From contig NC_043758.1 of NCBI RefSeq assembly GCF_902148845.1, positions 35,320,498 to 35,384,497 on the forward strand: a stretch of DNA of 64,000 bases, in the 5' to 3' direction. Positions 1 to 11,019 of this stretch are shown here, piece after piece. The stretch's first letter is position 1. The number at the start of each line of letters is the position of its first letter. The stretch is from Salarias fasciatus. Lineage: Eukaryota; Chordata; Actinopteri; Blenniiformes; Blenniidae. The notes beneath the pieces were generated by a model. The model searched no databases and was not told the origin of the DNA. It saw nothing but the letters and a program-made list of their open reading frames with translations. The translations under genes and the position numbers were made by a program.

Positions 1-560
1 CTACCTTTAATCAATGATGAGTGTGCTCTTTTTCCACAGATTGTGAAGGCTTATTATAATTAACAATTCCCCCAAAACAAACAATGCATATCTATAATTA
101 TATCTGGGTTATCTGTCTCCATTAAACTCTGTTTGTACAAACAAATTACGGTACACATTACAGCAAAACGTTGATGTCAGGTTACACAGTAATTTGCAAA
201 GCTTCGCATGCGCAGTCTTTATCGTTTGTCCGCTCTGCCGGTTAACACCTTCATCGGCTCGGACTCAGCCCGGGATGCGCCGATGTGCGTCATCCCTGAA
301 GCCTCCGCTGGTTTAGCTGTTGCATGCCCGACACCTTTATTATTCCATCAGCAACCTGTCAGTGTTGAGGAGAGTCAAAGCAGGGTCAACAAGACGCCGA
401 GCGGTAAACACACAAACAGCTCCAAATGAGAATACTGATGGATTTTTTTTCTCAAGCAGAACACTCATATCAGCCGCTATACATGCTTGACAGATACTGG
501 AGCCCATTTGGATTGTAAATATGTGACATAGGGAAAAGCGCAATGCATCATCCATCCATC

Positions 561-640
<80 letters not shown>
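561..640. repeat. (GT)n microsatellite
   Basis: About 39 uninterrupted GT dinucleotides. Long perfect tracts of this kind are typical of teleost genomes and are usually polymorphic. A short CA run follows at about 739-752. Confidence 0.97.
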
Positions 641-642
<2 letters not shown>

Positions 643-2384
643 ATGCTTGATTCCAGTTAAGGCACTGACTGAAAGACGGAGCACATCCTGGACACTGCTG
701 GAGGCTTTCGCTGCAAAATGTGATCTAATAGGCTTGTGCACACACACACATACACGCACACTGAAATCTTTATTTGAGTTTTTGGTGTGTAAGGCTTCAA
801 TCAGAGCAAACAAATAGGGCAGAAAAGGAAATATCCCGCTGTCAGAGACTCGCTTCCAGGGAAACAAACATCAAATGTCACCATGTCACCGTGTGACAAT
901 GTAGCTCCTCGGGGGGGACGGCGAGACTTTTAAGAACCGAAACCTCGATAACTCAGGAATTACCTATTTTGTTTTGACAAGGAGTGATTCGTTTGAAAAG
1001 GTGTGACTCAAAATAGGCAGCCATGTTCTTATTCATGTTCAAGGTTGAGATTCAGCTGGATTCATTTACTAACCAAAAATAACTCTTTTTTTCTCGCTCG
1101 CTGAGCTGCAGTGTTTTCCTCTGTCGCTGAGATGCATCTTCCTCCCCGGGCGGATAAAGAGAATATTGTGTGTTATGCATCCTGCAAGAATTTAAGATCA
1201 GTTTGATATGCCTCTCGCTGAATTAATGGTTTGGGCGCAGACTGCATCTCGCAGCAGCTGAGTTGACAATCTATAGGAGTCCACACACGGCGCCGGAAAG
1301 CAGAGGCCCACTGAAAAGAGAGACGTTTCCTCGGATGTTTTCGGTCTCAGACGGTTGAAACTCTGTAACATTTCAAGCACCTTTGAGGCATTTGTTAGAT
1401 TATGACCGGCAGATTATTTAGGGGAGTAATTGTCCCCAGGTGTTGTGAACATCCCGAGCCAATTCTCCACCCCTGTGATCCTCAACTGTAGAGATTAGGC
1501 TGAGAGGAGAATCTTTTCCCCTGATGGAAAGGAGGGGAAAAAGAGCTACAAACAGGCACAAACGCACTAAGCATGTGTAGCCAATCAGCTTTCTGCTTTG
1601 CCTGAGCAACCTGTCCCTCTGGGCCTGTTGATCCAAGAAAAGAAAGTCCTCTTTTTTTTTTTTTTTTTTATCCCCCACAGGTCCTGTAATACCTGCATGA
1701 TGAGTGCCACAGTGCTGCGAGCTGCAGTAACCCAACTCAATCCCACCGTCTCAATGCAGCACACAGCAGCCCGGCTGCACAGGCCTGGAGAACACACTGC
1801 AGCTCTTTACAGCCACCTGCTGTGCTGCTCGTCGCACAGCATTCTGCACTTTCAATGGGAAAACGCTATCTTTACATTGTCTTGCTGAACGGACAAGTTA
1901 TTTTCTCAGCTCAACAATTGAATTTGGTTCCGCTTCATCTTGGGGAGTGTGTAATTTCCTGACGGTGTTTTAGGGAAATTATTTCCAAAACAAATTGAAT
2001 GGTTCTCTTGAGGAGCGCGGCGTTGAGGGTCACTCCGCTTTGAAGCCGATGCCAGCTGAGTGTGTGTGAAGGCAGTGGACGCTAAAGAAAAGGCTGTCAG
2101 GCCACAGCGACACACACATCACAGCTGTGTATTTTAGAGAGGTCAGGTCTCCTCGGATGCATGTTTTTTTTAACTGTGGAAGGAAAAGATTCACCTGCTT
2201 TGGATGAATAATTTACGAAATCTGCATGCCCTCCCTATGTAAGGTGGCGATTAACGCAAAAGATATATTATTCATGAATGCAAACGCAGGAAGAATGTGA
2301 ATGAGGTGCTGTATGTGCGACTTTGTGTGTGCACGTGTGGAAGCAGTCGAATCGGTTCACTTCCTTATCTGTACACTTGTCCAC

Positions 2385-2530
2385 GTGCCCTTAAGCAAGA
2401 CTCTGAACAACCAAATTGCTCCCAGTAGACGGACTGAGCCGTGCGCGGCCGCCGCCGCCTCCAGTGGTGTGTGAATGGGTGAATGTGATAAATAAGGTAA
2501 AGCGCCTCGGGGCGGCACCAGCGCTTGAAC
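2385..2530 (+). repeat. Decayed teleost interspersed repeat (SINE/LINE-tail type)
   Basis: The stretch contains a 'cccttaagcaagactctgaac' segment, then 'attgctccca', and 'gtgtgaatgggtgaatgtga' followed by 'aaggtaaagcgcc'. Phrases of this kind, in this order, recur in abundant fish interspersed repeats. The family name is not assigned. It is ordinary repeat debris with no coding potential. Confidence 0.55.
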
Positions 2531-5500
2531 AGCCGTGTGTGTGTGTGTTTGTCTGTTTGTGTGGGTGTGTTTATCCATGTAATGTTATGTAGTGCGTTCC
2601 ATTTGCTCACGGTCAGAGCACACACACCTTGCAGTAGGTATCATTAAAACTGTTCATGCTGTTGAGAATAAATGCACATCATCAGGTCATCTTGTATCCT
2701 GCACCTGTTCATTTTTGATGAATTAACAAAGAGCATCTATCATGTTATTGTCCAATTGCATATATTTGAGATGCTCACATGCTACGCAAGCTCACTTCAT
2801 TAAGGTCTTCTAAAGGTTTTCTATATTTGAACACATTTTTCATGCGGTTTTCACTGTTTTTATGTATTAGCTTCGTATAAGTTTGTAAGTTTCGTGGAAC
2901 GATGCTGCTCAGCAGCCTTCAATTGCCCATCTGAGACAAATAAAGTTCAATTATTCAATCTTTTTCTACAAATGGTCATATGGATTTAACGTTTGAACTA
3001 ATTTTCAGAAATATTTACTGGAACTGCAGAATAAAACTATGATTAATGAATGGTATCAAGCGGCATCAGCCTGTATTGAGATGAACAGCAGAAAGCCTTG
3101 AGCAGTCGAGCGGCGGCGCCGACACGTCCGTCTTCCAGTGTGAACCCCGCTTCAGACGACCACCTAATTAGATACACAAAGGTCAAAGGTTCTGACATTG
3201 TGTTTCCAACGCGGACTCACATGGCACACCGGAGCCGAGGTTTAAATTACGGCCGCTTCATTACGGGACGAGCGATCGTCACGGATGATTTACACTCCGC
3301 GTATCGAATCGGGCGTCTCAAGGAGAACGCGGCGTCTCGGCGGGTCGGAACACGAGCTCGGGCTCATTCTCCTCGCTCTCGCTGTTATACCGGGACGCCT
3401 CTCAGCTGTGATGATTACCTTCTGCACACAGGAGTTAGCAGTGTGTGTTCTCCTGTGTCTTCATTAATAGGAGATTCTGTTCACACACAGCAGTAAATGA
3501 GTCCACCAGAGGTAAATTCCACAATTCATCTCTGAAAAGTTAGAAAATCGAGAATTAATCTTTGAATAAATCATTGAGGTCTGTCTTGCATGAGGAAGAC
3601 ACGGTCTTGATACGGTATTTGTGGTATATTAACATGGAGACAAATTTATTTAGAAATGCTCAACCTGGGAGATCTAATTATAAGAAAAAGGTGGAATCTT
3701 TCATTTCAATGTGAATTGGAGAGAATTCCTTCTTTTAGTCTGAAATGCTGGAGGACTGAGAGTCCACTGGGTGATTTAGTTTGTACTTCCCTTGTTTGAA
3801 GCGCTCACCACAGGTGTATTACACACAGCACCACAGCCCATCTATTACTGGAAGCACTGGACTTGAAGAACTCGCCCCTCAGCGCAGATTCATAAGCTGT
3901 ATTTTAAGGTTAGCACTTCTCTCTGCCTCCAGGTTTTCGGTTTTAGGACAGGCTTCGTTTCTGCAGGTTTCTGTCTCTATAAACAGACTCTGTGAAGTCC
4001 GGGGAAAGGCTGCAGAGTGCCGTCCTTCTCCCACCGTTTTCCCAATTAATTAGGATTCACCAGCGCTAATTCATTATGGTAATTCTGTCACTGAACCGCT
4101 GGAATAGTAGATTAGAGAGGAGACGCCCTACCTTTTAAATATGAACAGCAGGACAAACAGCAAGGCTGTAATTTCTTTGTAAAGATCTAGCGTCTTTACA
4201 TCACAATTCAATAGAAAGCGATGAAGAAGAGCCAGATGAAACGTGTGTGTCGGCGCCAATACAGCTGCCAGGATGGATTTCTGGAACGAGCCTGTCTCTG
4301 TACGCTGCGGGCTTCATCATTTGCATTCTGATAATACAACTGCATCACCGGCCGCTGACAAGTTCACGCAGGCCACATTTGATCCTTTATTTCAAACTAA
4401 TGAAGACCGCTGGCTCTGGCTGAATGCAGTTTAACCCCGCAGGGCGGCCGTCGCTCGGCCCGGGCTGGAAGCACAGCGGGCGCAGAGCGTCACGCTTCTG
4501 GCAGAGAACTCTCTACTCCATGAAACGGGAACTTCACATTGATGTGCCGTCTCCCGTTTTCTCGTCAGTGTCGGTGTCGATCGCACGTTTAGAAACAACA
4601 GGTGAACTTCACATATGAGATAATGAACGAAAATAAAAAAGAATGGTTTCAACTGAAAGTTCTGGGCCATTGGACCCCTGAAGCTTAAACTTTTCAAGCA
4701 GCTTTAACCAGTTTTAAATCTACTCTATGGATATTTTGTTCCAGAACATCATAATGAGAAGGCCTGGGAGAAAATCTTACAAATTTAATGGAAAGTCTTT
4801 CATCCTCAGTCTATCGCTGATCCTTTTTACTATTTATTTGTAGAAGACGTGATTCACTTCTTGTTAGCGAGACAGCAGTGGAACATCTGGTTTTGATACG
4901 ATTCGAAGCTAATCTAACCGTATCCTTGATGATAGTTAATAACATGTAGATACCTCACCCCACCTAAAGCCTCTTTAATGGATTTAGACGTTTCACAAAA
5001 ATGACCCATTTTATTTTCAAATCGAAGGAAATCTGCGGAAAATTGTCATCCCTGATAAACACTTGCTAAATTACAGTTGATCACACATTTCTTTCATATT
5101 TAAAACTCCATCATCTTAAATTTTCAGACTATGAATTCATGGTATTGATTATAGATGAGTGACCTCGAGCACCAGTGATATTATAAGGCCTCATGGGTAA
5201 AAACATTGTTTTTTTGGGTCCTCAGTTCCTTTTTAATTTGAATTCCTTCCTGCAACACAATCAAAAACCAACCCGTGCATGTCGCTGTGCCTTCAACATC
5301 TGATAAGCTTTTCCCATTTCTAAAAAAAGGAAAAAAAAAAAAATCCTACATAGCATATGCGGCTCGCTGTAACGCCATATGATCAGCCCCGGGCTCGGTG
5401 TCGGGAACGATGATTAACGCCGCAGCCATGTTGCACTCCAACACCTTGGTAACGAGAAGGGAAGCTTGTCGGTGTGTGTCTCTCACCGTCGCAGCACGTG

Positions 5501-5885
5501 ACTGATGAGCGGCTCTATTATAATCATCCCGCCTCACACTGGGACTCGATTCGCCCGTCGTCTGATAATTAAGCTGATTTAGTCACACTCAAAAGCACAA
5601 ATGATGTGTGAGGATACTTCACTAAACACCACAGATCTAAATAACTTTAATTTCAGCATAATAAAGGAATCTGAGTGTGCAAGACCAGTGGGATTACATG
5701 TCGCCTCATCAGTGTGGTTTAGTACAATTGTGAAGACATATACAGCAGGAATTTAATAAATAAGTACAGTGCAGTGTCGGTTAATGCAGAGTGTAGAAGA
5801 TGATTCATTGCCGAGTCGAGCCGGGGGGAGCCTTGCTTTGAATTTGTATTTGGTAGTTTCTTTAAGTCAATATTTTGTTGTTTCT

Positions 5886-7529
5886 TCATTCCCACCACGT
5901 GTCCATCCTCCGTACGCGCACCCTCTGCTTGTAGTGGTACTCCTTCAGGTGCTTCTTCAGGGCGTTTGGAATGGGGAGCATGTTGATGCCGTCGTAGGTG
6001 GTGCAGCTGCTGATGACGGCTCTGCAGATGTGCTGCAGGCTGAACGGGTGCGTGCGGTGGATGGGGTTGGACAGCAGGGGCTCGAAGAACATGCAGGAGT
6101 TGGGGTCCTTGTAATGCTCCAGCAGCCCCGTCACGGTGGGGGCGTGGAAGACGCTGGGATCGTGGACGTCGAAGCTGAAGTTGTGGTTCCACTGCTCGAT
6201 GCGCGCGTGCAGCGAGCGGCCGTAGCGGCGGAAGCTGACGGAGAAGAGGTAGTCTTCCTGAGCCGAGTCGCGCAGGAGGAAGGTTCCCTCGGGCTTTCCT
6301 TCCAGCAGCGTCTCCGCCTCGTAGCGGTCCATGACCCCCCAGTAGCACGGGAGGTTGGTGATCTGCAGCAGGTCTGGAACTAGGCAGTGGATGTAGTCGA
6401 TCTGAGTGTGGATGCGGTAGCTGTCGTGAGGCTTGGGGTGGTCAGCCGGAGGAAGAACGGCTCGAGAAGAAGTGGAATTGGTCACTGCTGCCTCCGAGTC
6501 CGCCAGAGGCTCCGAGGCGGCGTCGCCGGCGTGGACGGAGGCCGACGCCGAGGCCGAGGCCACCACCTCGTCCAGAGTGTCCAAACAGCTCTGCAGCAGG
6601 AGCTGATGCTGCTGCTGCCTCTGGAGGAGGAGCTGCTGCTGCTGATGGACGGCGGCGCCGTCGGTCCCAGATAATTCGTTCATGCCGTGAGCCAGCTTCG
6701 GGCCGTGCTTGTAAAGAGGGTTGATCTGAGCCGTGACCTCGAAGGTGTGTATTTCTGCGTTGGGCGGCGGCTCGACGCCCTGTTCGATGCTGATGCGCCT
6801 GCGCTCTCGCAGCCTGTCGTCCACGTCCTCCACGACGGCGGCCATGGCCGGGGTCGGAGCGCTGCACACGACTGCAGAGTCCAGCAGGGGAGGCTGGGTA
6901 ATGGGAGCTGTGTGTTGCTTAATGAGATACCACTTCTGAGCCAGCTCTGATCCTACGGGGAAAGGGCAGTCATCCAACATCAGCTCGCTGAGATGGATCT
7001 TGCGCCTGGAGGAAGTGCAGGCGGTTGATGATGAAAGAGCCTGTGGACTCGGAGCTGGTGCCGCTGCACTGTGTGTCTTTATAGGGAAACACTGCCCCAT
7101 TGCATCTTGGATTTTCTGCCTGAGAGTGCGGCTGCTGTTCGAGCCTCTGCCGTCACCTTCGCCGCACGGCGGGAGCTCCGCCGCAGAGCTCACAGTTCCC
7201 AGACTCGGCCTGGCCGTCAGCCGCTCCTGGCCCAGTAATGAGGCGGCCACTTCCAGGCCCTGCCATCTCCAGCTGTCCCTCAGCGGGGAGGACGACGATT
7301 GGTCCCTGGTCTCCAGTTCATTCAGCAGCTCGCCGTACTCGAAGCCGTCGCTGACGGGCCGCTCTGCGGCTGCCTCGTGGCTGGAAAGGCCCTTCTTCTT
7401 CCCCTTCCCGCCTTTCCGTCCACTGCCTGCGTCCCGCCTCTCCTCTGACCGGCTCTGTCTCACCTTGGGGCGAGCGCCTCTCTCTCGATCCTTCCCTCGG
7501 TTTCCTCCCGACTCCTTTGGTAGCGACAT
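5886..7529 (-). CDS. socs9: Suppressor of cytokine signalling, SOCS4/5/9 subfamily (probably SOCS9)
   Basis: A 547-aa protein in one coding exon, as is usual for SOCS genes. From the N-terminus: a basic low-complexity stretch; the SOCS4/5-type conserved block around residues 136-151 ([16 protein letters not shown]) with KIHLSELML at 177-185; a polar Gln-rich insert (about 296-313); an SH2 domain at about 395-490 with FLLRDS (Arg420 should bind phosphotyrosine); and a SOCS box at about 495-535 with the BC box LQHICRAVI and the Cul5-box-like LPIP (518-521). The family recruits Elongin B/C-Cul5 ubiquitin ligase to cytokine or EGF receptor complexes in the cytoplasm. The SH2 resembles SOCS5 in parts ([17 protein letters not shown]) and SOCS4 in others. 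Its position beside samd4b and gmfg favours the fish-specific SOCS9, but socs4 is the alternative. The start codon lies in GCCGCC-ATG context. Family assignment is very sure; the paralogue is not. Confidence 0.95.
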   Translation of the reverse strand: MSLPKESGGNRGKDRERGARPKVRQSRSEERRDAGSGRKGGKGKKKGLSSHEAAAERPVSDGFEYGELLNELETRDQSSSSPLRDSWRWQGLEVAASLLGQERLTARPSLGTVSSAAELPPCGEGDGRGSNSSRTLRQKIQDAMGQCFPIKTHSAAAPAPSPQALSSSTACTSSRRKIHLSELMLDDCPFPVGSELAQKWYLIKQHTAPITQPPLLDSAVVCSAPTPAMAAVVEDVDDRLRERRRISIEQGVEPPPNAEIHTFEVTAQINPLYKHGPKLAHGMNELSGTDGAAVHQQQQLLLQRQQQHQLLLQSCLDTLDEVVASASASASVHAGDAASEPLADSEAAVTNSTSSRAVLPPADHPKPHDSYRIHTQIDYIHCLVPDLLQITNLPCYWGVMDRYEAETLLEGKPEGTFLLRDSAQEDYLFSVSFRRYGRSLHARIEQWNHNFSFDVHDPSVFHAPTVTGLLEHYKDPNSCMFFEPLLSNPIHRTHPFSLQHICRAVISSCTTYDGINMLPIPNALKKHLKEYHYKQRVRVRRMDTWWE

Positions 7530-7684
7530 GGCGGCTGAGGAGCGGCAACACCTCCAGTTTCACTCCTCCAGGGCGGCTGGCTTTAAAGTGCAGTTATGTT
7601 CTGATGGAGGCTTCCCGTGTACATTCCAGGTTTGAGGTCATTATCGAGGGTCGATGCGCTGCAGCCACCGACACGTCAAACAAC
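7530..7684 (-). promoter_or_regulatory. socs9: socs9 5' UTR part of exon 2, with two upstream ORFs
   Basis: Upstream of the socs9 start on the minus strand, a strong acceptor (long polypyrimidine tract, then TGCTGCAG) ends at 7685, so exon 2 should begin at 7684. The leader has two upstream ATGs, each opening a short frame of 13-15 codons that closes before the main start. Upstream ORFs would lower translation, a known mode of control for SOCS1. Here it is inferred from sequence only. Confidence 0.6.
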
Positions 7685-7689
7685 CTGCA

Positions 7690-8990
7690 GCACAAATAAA
7701 AAAAAAAAAAAAGAAAGAAAATCAGAATCTCAATTTCTCAGCCAATCATGGATATTGTCATTCTTCTGGTGCTGCACGCTCAGTTGCCACTTTATTGCAT
7801 ACACTCATCTGAAACTGATGCAATCCAACACAACCTGCCGGGCTGAGAATTTCCCCTTTCTTCCCTCATTTCTGAAAGGTGATGTAGAGCCGCAATGATC
7901 TCAGTAATGATCAGTTTGCTGAGAAATCCTCATTCTAGAAACATCTCGGCAGTTCAAAGTGCTGTTGATGAGGCCAGGCCATGCTGAGCGATCACTCGAT
8001 TAAAAAAAAACAAAAAACAAGTGCAGTGTGTGATATTCCTTGCGGTGTGTCTCTTCAGATTTAAGGCTGGGATATAGCACTATACTCTTGGGAAATCGGT
8101 TTGTATAACAGATTAAATAAAACTGAACAGTTTTTCTTTGCTTTACAAGCTTTTAATATTGAGCCATAAACTCTCTTTATATCAGGCTACAAAGAGCCCA
8201 ACCGGTGTTCTACAGCAGGCCAATGTGAGAAACCAAAACTCTGACATTCCAAGCGTCGTGGCCACCACAGGTTCTCTGATGAGAATGATTATTAGTCTTT
8301 TCCCATCATCAACCTCCCAATTAGACAGAACTAAATCCTCCCCACTGTATCTTTAACTTGGAGCTGTGAAGCAGATTGCAGTTGATTGTCTAAATAAATA
8401 ACTATTATGTGGAGATTAAAAATGGGTGACTGTGGTGAAGTGTGGCAAATGGAATGAGATTTATTTCAATTTGCATGATTAAAATCCAATAGATTAACAA
8501 AGCAACTTTCAGCTCATGTTTGATCTTCAGGTAAGCCCACATTTAATTCAAAATGCCCGGTGTATTAGCAGAGCAACATATTTAAATAGTTCTTTTAATC
8601 ATATAATAATAATAAATCCCACCATGTTTTCAGCTGCTATTCTGTTTTGGAAAATGTGAATCAAATGATTTGAAAAAAAAAAAAAAAAATCTCCACCATG
8701 TGGATCTACATCTCTCATTTCTGAATTCATGAGGTTAATCCATTGGCTTAATTTCTTACCACAGGTAAATATTTATAGCAAAAATGACAAATGGCTTTCT
8801 TGTCTGAATACATAAACTGTTCAAAATATTTTGGACATATTTTTAAATCACATGAGGTTTAAGAATATTCAGACCATATAAACTCAAGATGTAACAAGAA
8901 CCTTATTAGGAACCTCAAGATGTACACATTTCATGCATTTCAGTGGGAGGAAGCCCACCTTTCAACAGTGTTTCGCTTGTACAGCCTCTG
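7690..8990. other. AT-rich sequence inside the proposed socs9 intron 1
   Basis: No coding exon, RNA gene or defined repeat is seen apart from A-runs at 7697-7712 and 8672-8688. If the non-coding first exon near 10.9 kb belongs to socs9, this is intronic. Confidence 0.5.
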
Positions 8991-8999
8991 GTTACTTAA

Positions 9000-9510
9000 A
9001 GGTGCATTAAGGAGTTTTACAACCTTAAAAATACTTATTTTCCACCATAAATATGTTACACATTTTTAATGATGTGTACAATGTGCCCTGACATATTCAT
9101 TACAAGTACCTCTAACAGCGCTAAATTGTCACTTGAAAGCTGCAGTGCCGGTCCGGCACCAGAATTTTTTGGGGGAGAATTTGAAAGGAATGACGTAATG
9201 CACGCTCCGGCTTGTTAAGTTTCGTTTTTGTCCGCCATTACTCCGCCAGATGCTTAGTGAGCAACAACTGAGCATGATCTTCCAGAAAGTAAGAAAAGAC
9301 TGGCTTCTAGCTCTGCCACAGCTCCAGCACAGACTCCACCAGGTAAAAGAAACTTAAATTTTACTTGAGTGCTACTAAACGAGCGAGGAAGGAGTCCCCC
9401 TCTTCCGTGCATGCGAGCCACAGGGACGAGTTTTTCACTAAGCTGCATTACGCCCAAGGCCTGCAGGGGGCGCTGTTTCGCATAAAACGTGCAAACTCCT
9501 TAATGCACCT
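9000..9510. mobile_element. TTAA-flanked MITE (family A)
   Basis: A 511-bp element with perfect 18-bp terminal inverted repeats (AGGTGCATTAAGGAGTTT at 9000-9017, its complement at 9493-9510), flanked on both sides by TTAA (8996-8999 and 9511-9514). It has no transposase. A TTAA target duplication is the hallmark of piggyBac-type transposition, so this is probably a non-autonomous piggyBac-like derivative. It lies in the proposed first intron of socs9. Confidence 0.85.
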
Positions 9511-10878
9511 TTAAAGATTTGTCCATCACACTATGTGTCTCACTTAACTTTTACTTTTAACAGAAAAAAAATGACTGAAGCTCATTATCTCTGTTAGTAA
9601 AAAAAGATTTTTATGATACAGTACCCTGCTTGGTATGTCTAGACAAACTGTACTTTTCCTACAAGAAACAACATATTGGCTCCTGAGTTATTCTGCAGCC
9701 AAGTACAGCAATCCCAGGCATCTCTACTCACCATTCACTGTTAATTATATTAAGTAATAGAAATAATCAATCAACATGCTACTTTTCAGAGTGCTATCAC
9801 TGCAACCGGTAATCACAGCTTTTCAGTACTGTCTGGAGCTGTGTTTTACAATACAATCACTGTCTCATACAGAGAGCTGGACTTGTTTCTACTTTGTCCC
9901 ACAGTGCCTGCATCTCCAACATGTTTTGTGTTCAGCAGAAAGCATTATTGTTCAGCCATCAGATTATTATGATGAAAGATGAATAATGTTTATTATGACT
10001 GTTATTGCTTCAATGTGATTGATTCTCACCACACATTTTATTTAGAAACTTTGGTTACTGCTAATTACATCCATTTCCTCAAACACAAAACAGGAGTAGG
10101 AACTAGATCAAAACTATCTCATACGATGCAGTGGGAGGATTGCTCTGGCCATAAAGTAACATTTACAGCCACAAATACCTTTCTTCTTAAAGAGCAAAGT
10201 TCATCCACATGAAGTAACGAATTAATTACGTGGTGAATGGTTATCACCATGATTCGCTGATTTTTTTTTTTTTTTATAGTGAACTGAAGGCCTTGTCATG
10301 ATTAAACATGTTTCCTACGATTAAATAAATCAACTTCAGCATAAAAACTGGCCAAGAATAACACACAAGGGCATGGAAACCTTCCAGGAAACACTTTGAA
10401 GAGTTTGCAAGTAAATACGACTTAAGTTTATACAGCAGTTAGTCTAAAGAAAAGAACGATGGTTTCTTATTTTGCCAATTTTGCCTTGTTTCAGTGCCGA
10501 TTAAAATTCTTTATACGTACAGAAGAGACGCTCAGCATCAGATGAGGCTCTGACAACTCACATCACGCCAGCTGTCTATTGTCCGTAGATCATGGGCGGT
10601 AGATTAAAACTAAACCATGTCAACTATTTCCTCTGCAATTTTATGCCCGGTTAGTTAGTGTTGAGGATTTTCAAGAGTCTTATTTCTACTAACTCCACGC
10701 CTTAGACATCCAAACAATCTAAACTGGATAGCTAGCATCGTTAGCATCGAGCTCCTGTTTACACTGAGCGAAGTTAGCATGGCAGCTAACTTCCCTACTC
10801 TCCACTAAGAGAGGGTCAGCCGGGTGTGTACACTCTCAAACCCTGCTGTAACGATCACGAAACAACTTGTGAACATAC

Positions 10879-11010
10879 CCAAGCAGGTCTGGCGAAGTTT
10901 GAAGATGGAAAAGCTTTAGTTTCTTCTTAAATAAACTAATGACGTTAGCAGCGAGGCGGCTAGTCCGCGTTAGCTCAGTGAACCACGGAAGCTGGGTGAC
11001 CCGGATGTGA
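10879..11010 (-). promoter_or_regulatory. socs9: Proposed non-coding exon 1 and promoter of socs9
   Basis: On the minus strand this stretch is less AT-rich than its surroundings, carries several CpGs and GCTAGC/GTTAGC motifs of the sort common at fish transcription starts, and ends in a good donor (CTGCTTGG|GTATGTTC, intron from 10878). No other minus-strand gene without a first exon lies downstream, and SOCS4/5 genes normally have a non-coding first exon. Joining it to the acceptor at 7685 gives a 3.2-kb intron. The transcription start itself cannot be placed from sequence. Confidence 0.5.
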
Positions 11011-11019
11011 AAAAAAAAA

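Larger units (their letters stand above)
1..5600. other. 5' intergenic region, no gene seen
   Basis: I find no exon chain, no long open frame with recognisable protein similarity, and no RNA gene here. The contents are a long GT microsatellite (561-640), a poly-T run near 1650, a decayed interspersed repeat near 2385-2530 and otherwise unique-looking sequence. Several stretches rich in TAAT cores and free of low complexity (around 1900-1990, 2220-2290, 4020-4110 and 4315-4420) could be conserved non-coding elements, but that is only a guess from base composition. Confidence 0.6.

Noticed and set aside
340-867. 175-codon minus-strand open frame
   Set aside because: Its middle is the translated GT microsatellite (His-Thr repeats). 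No similarity or splice structure supports it.
6442-6867. Arg-rich 141-codon frame and other long frames within socs9
   Set aside because: They are shadows of the GC-rich SOCS coding exon.
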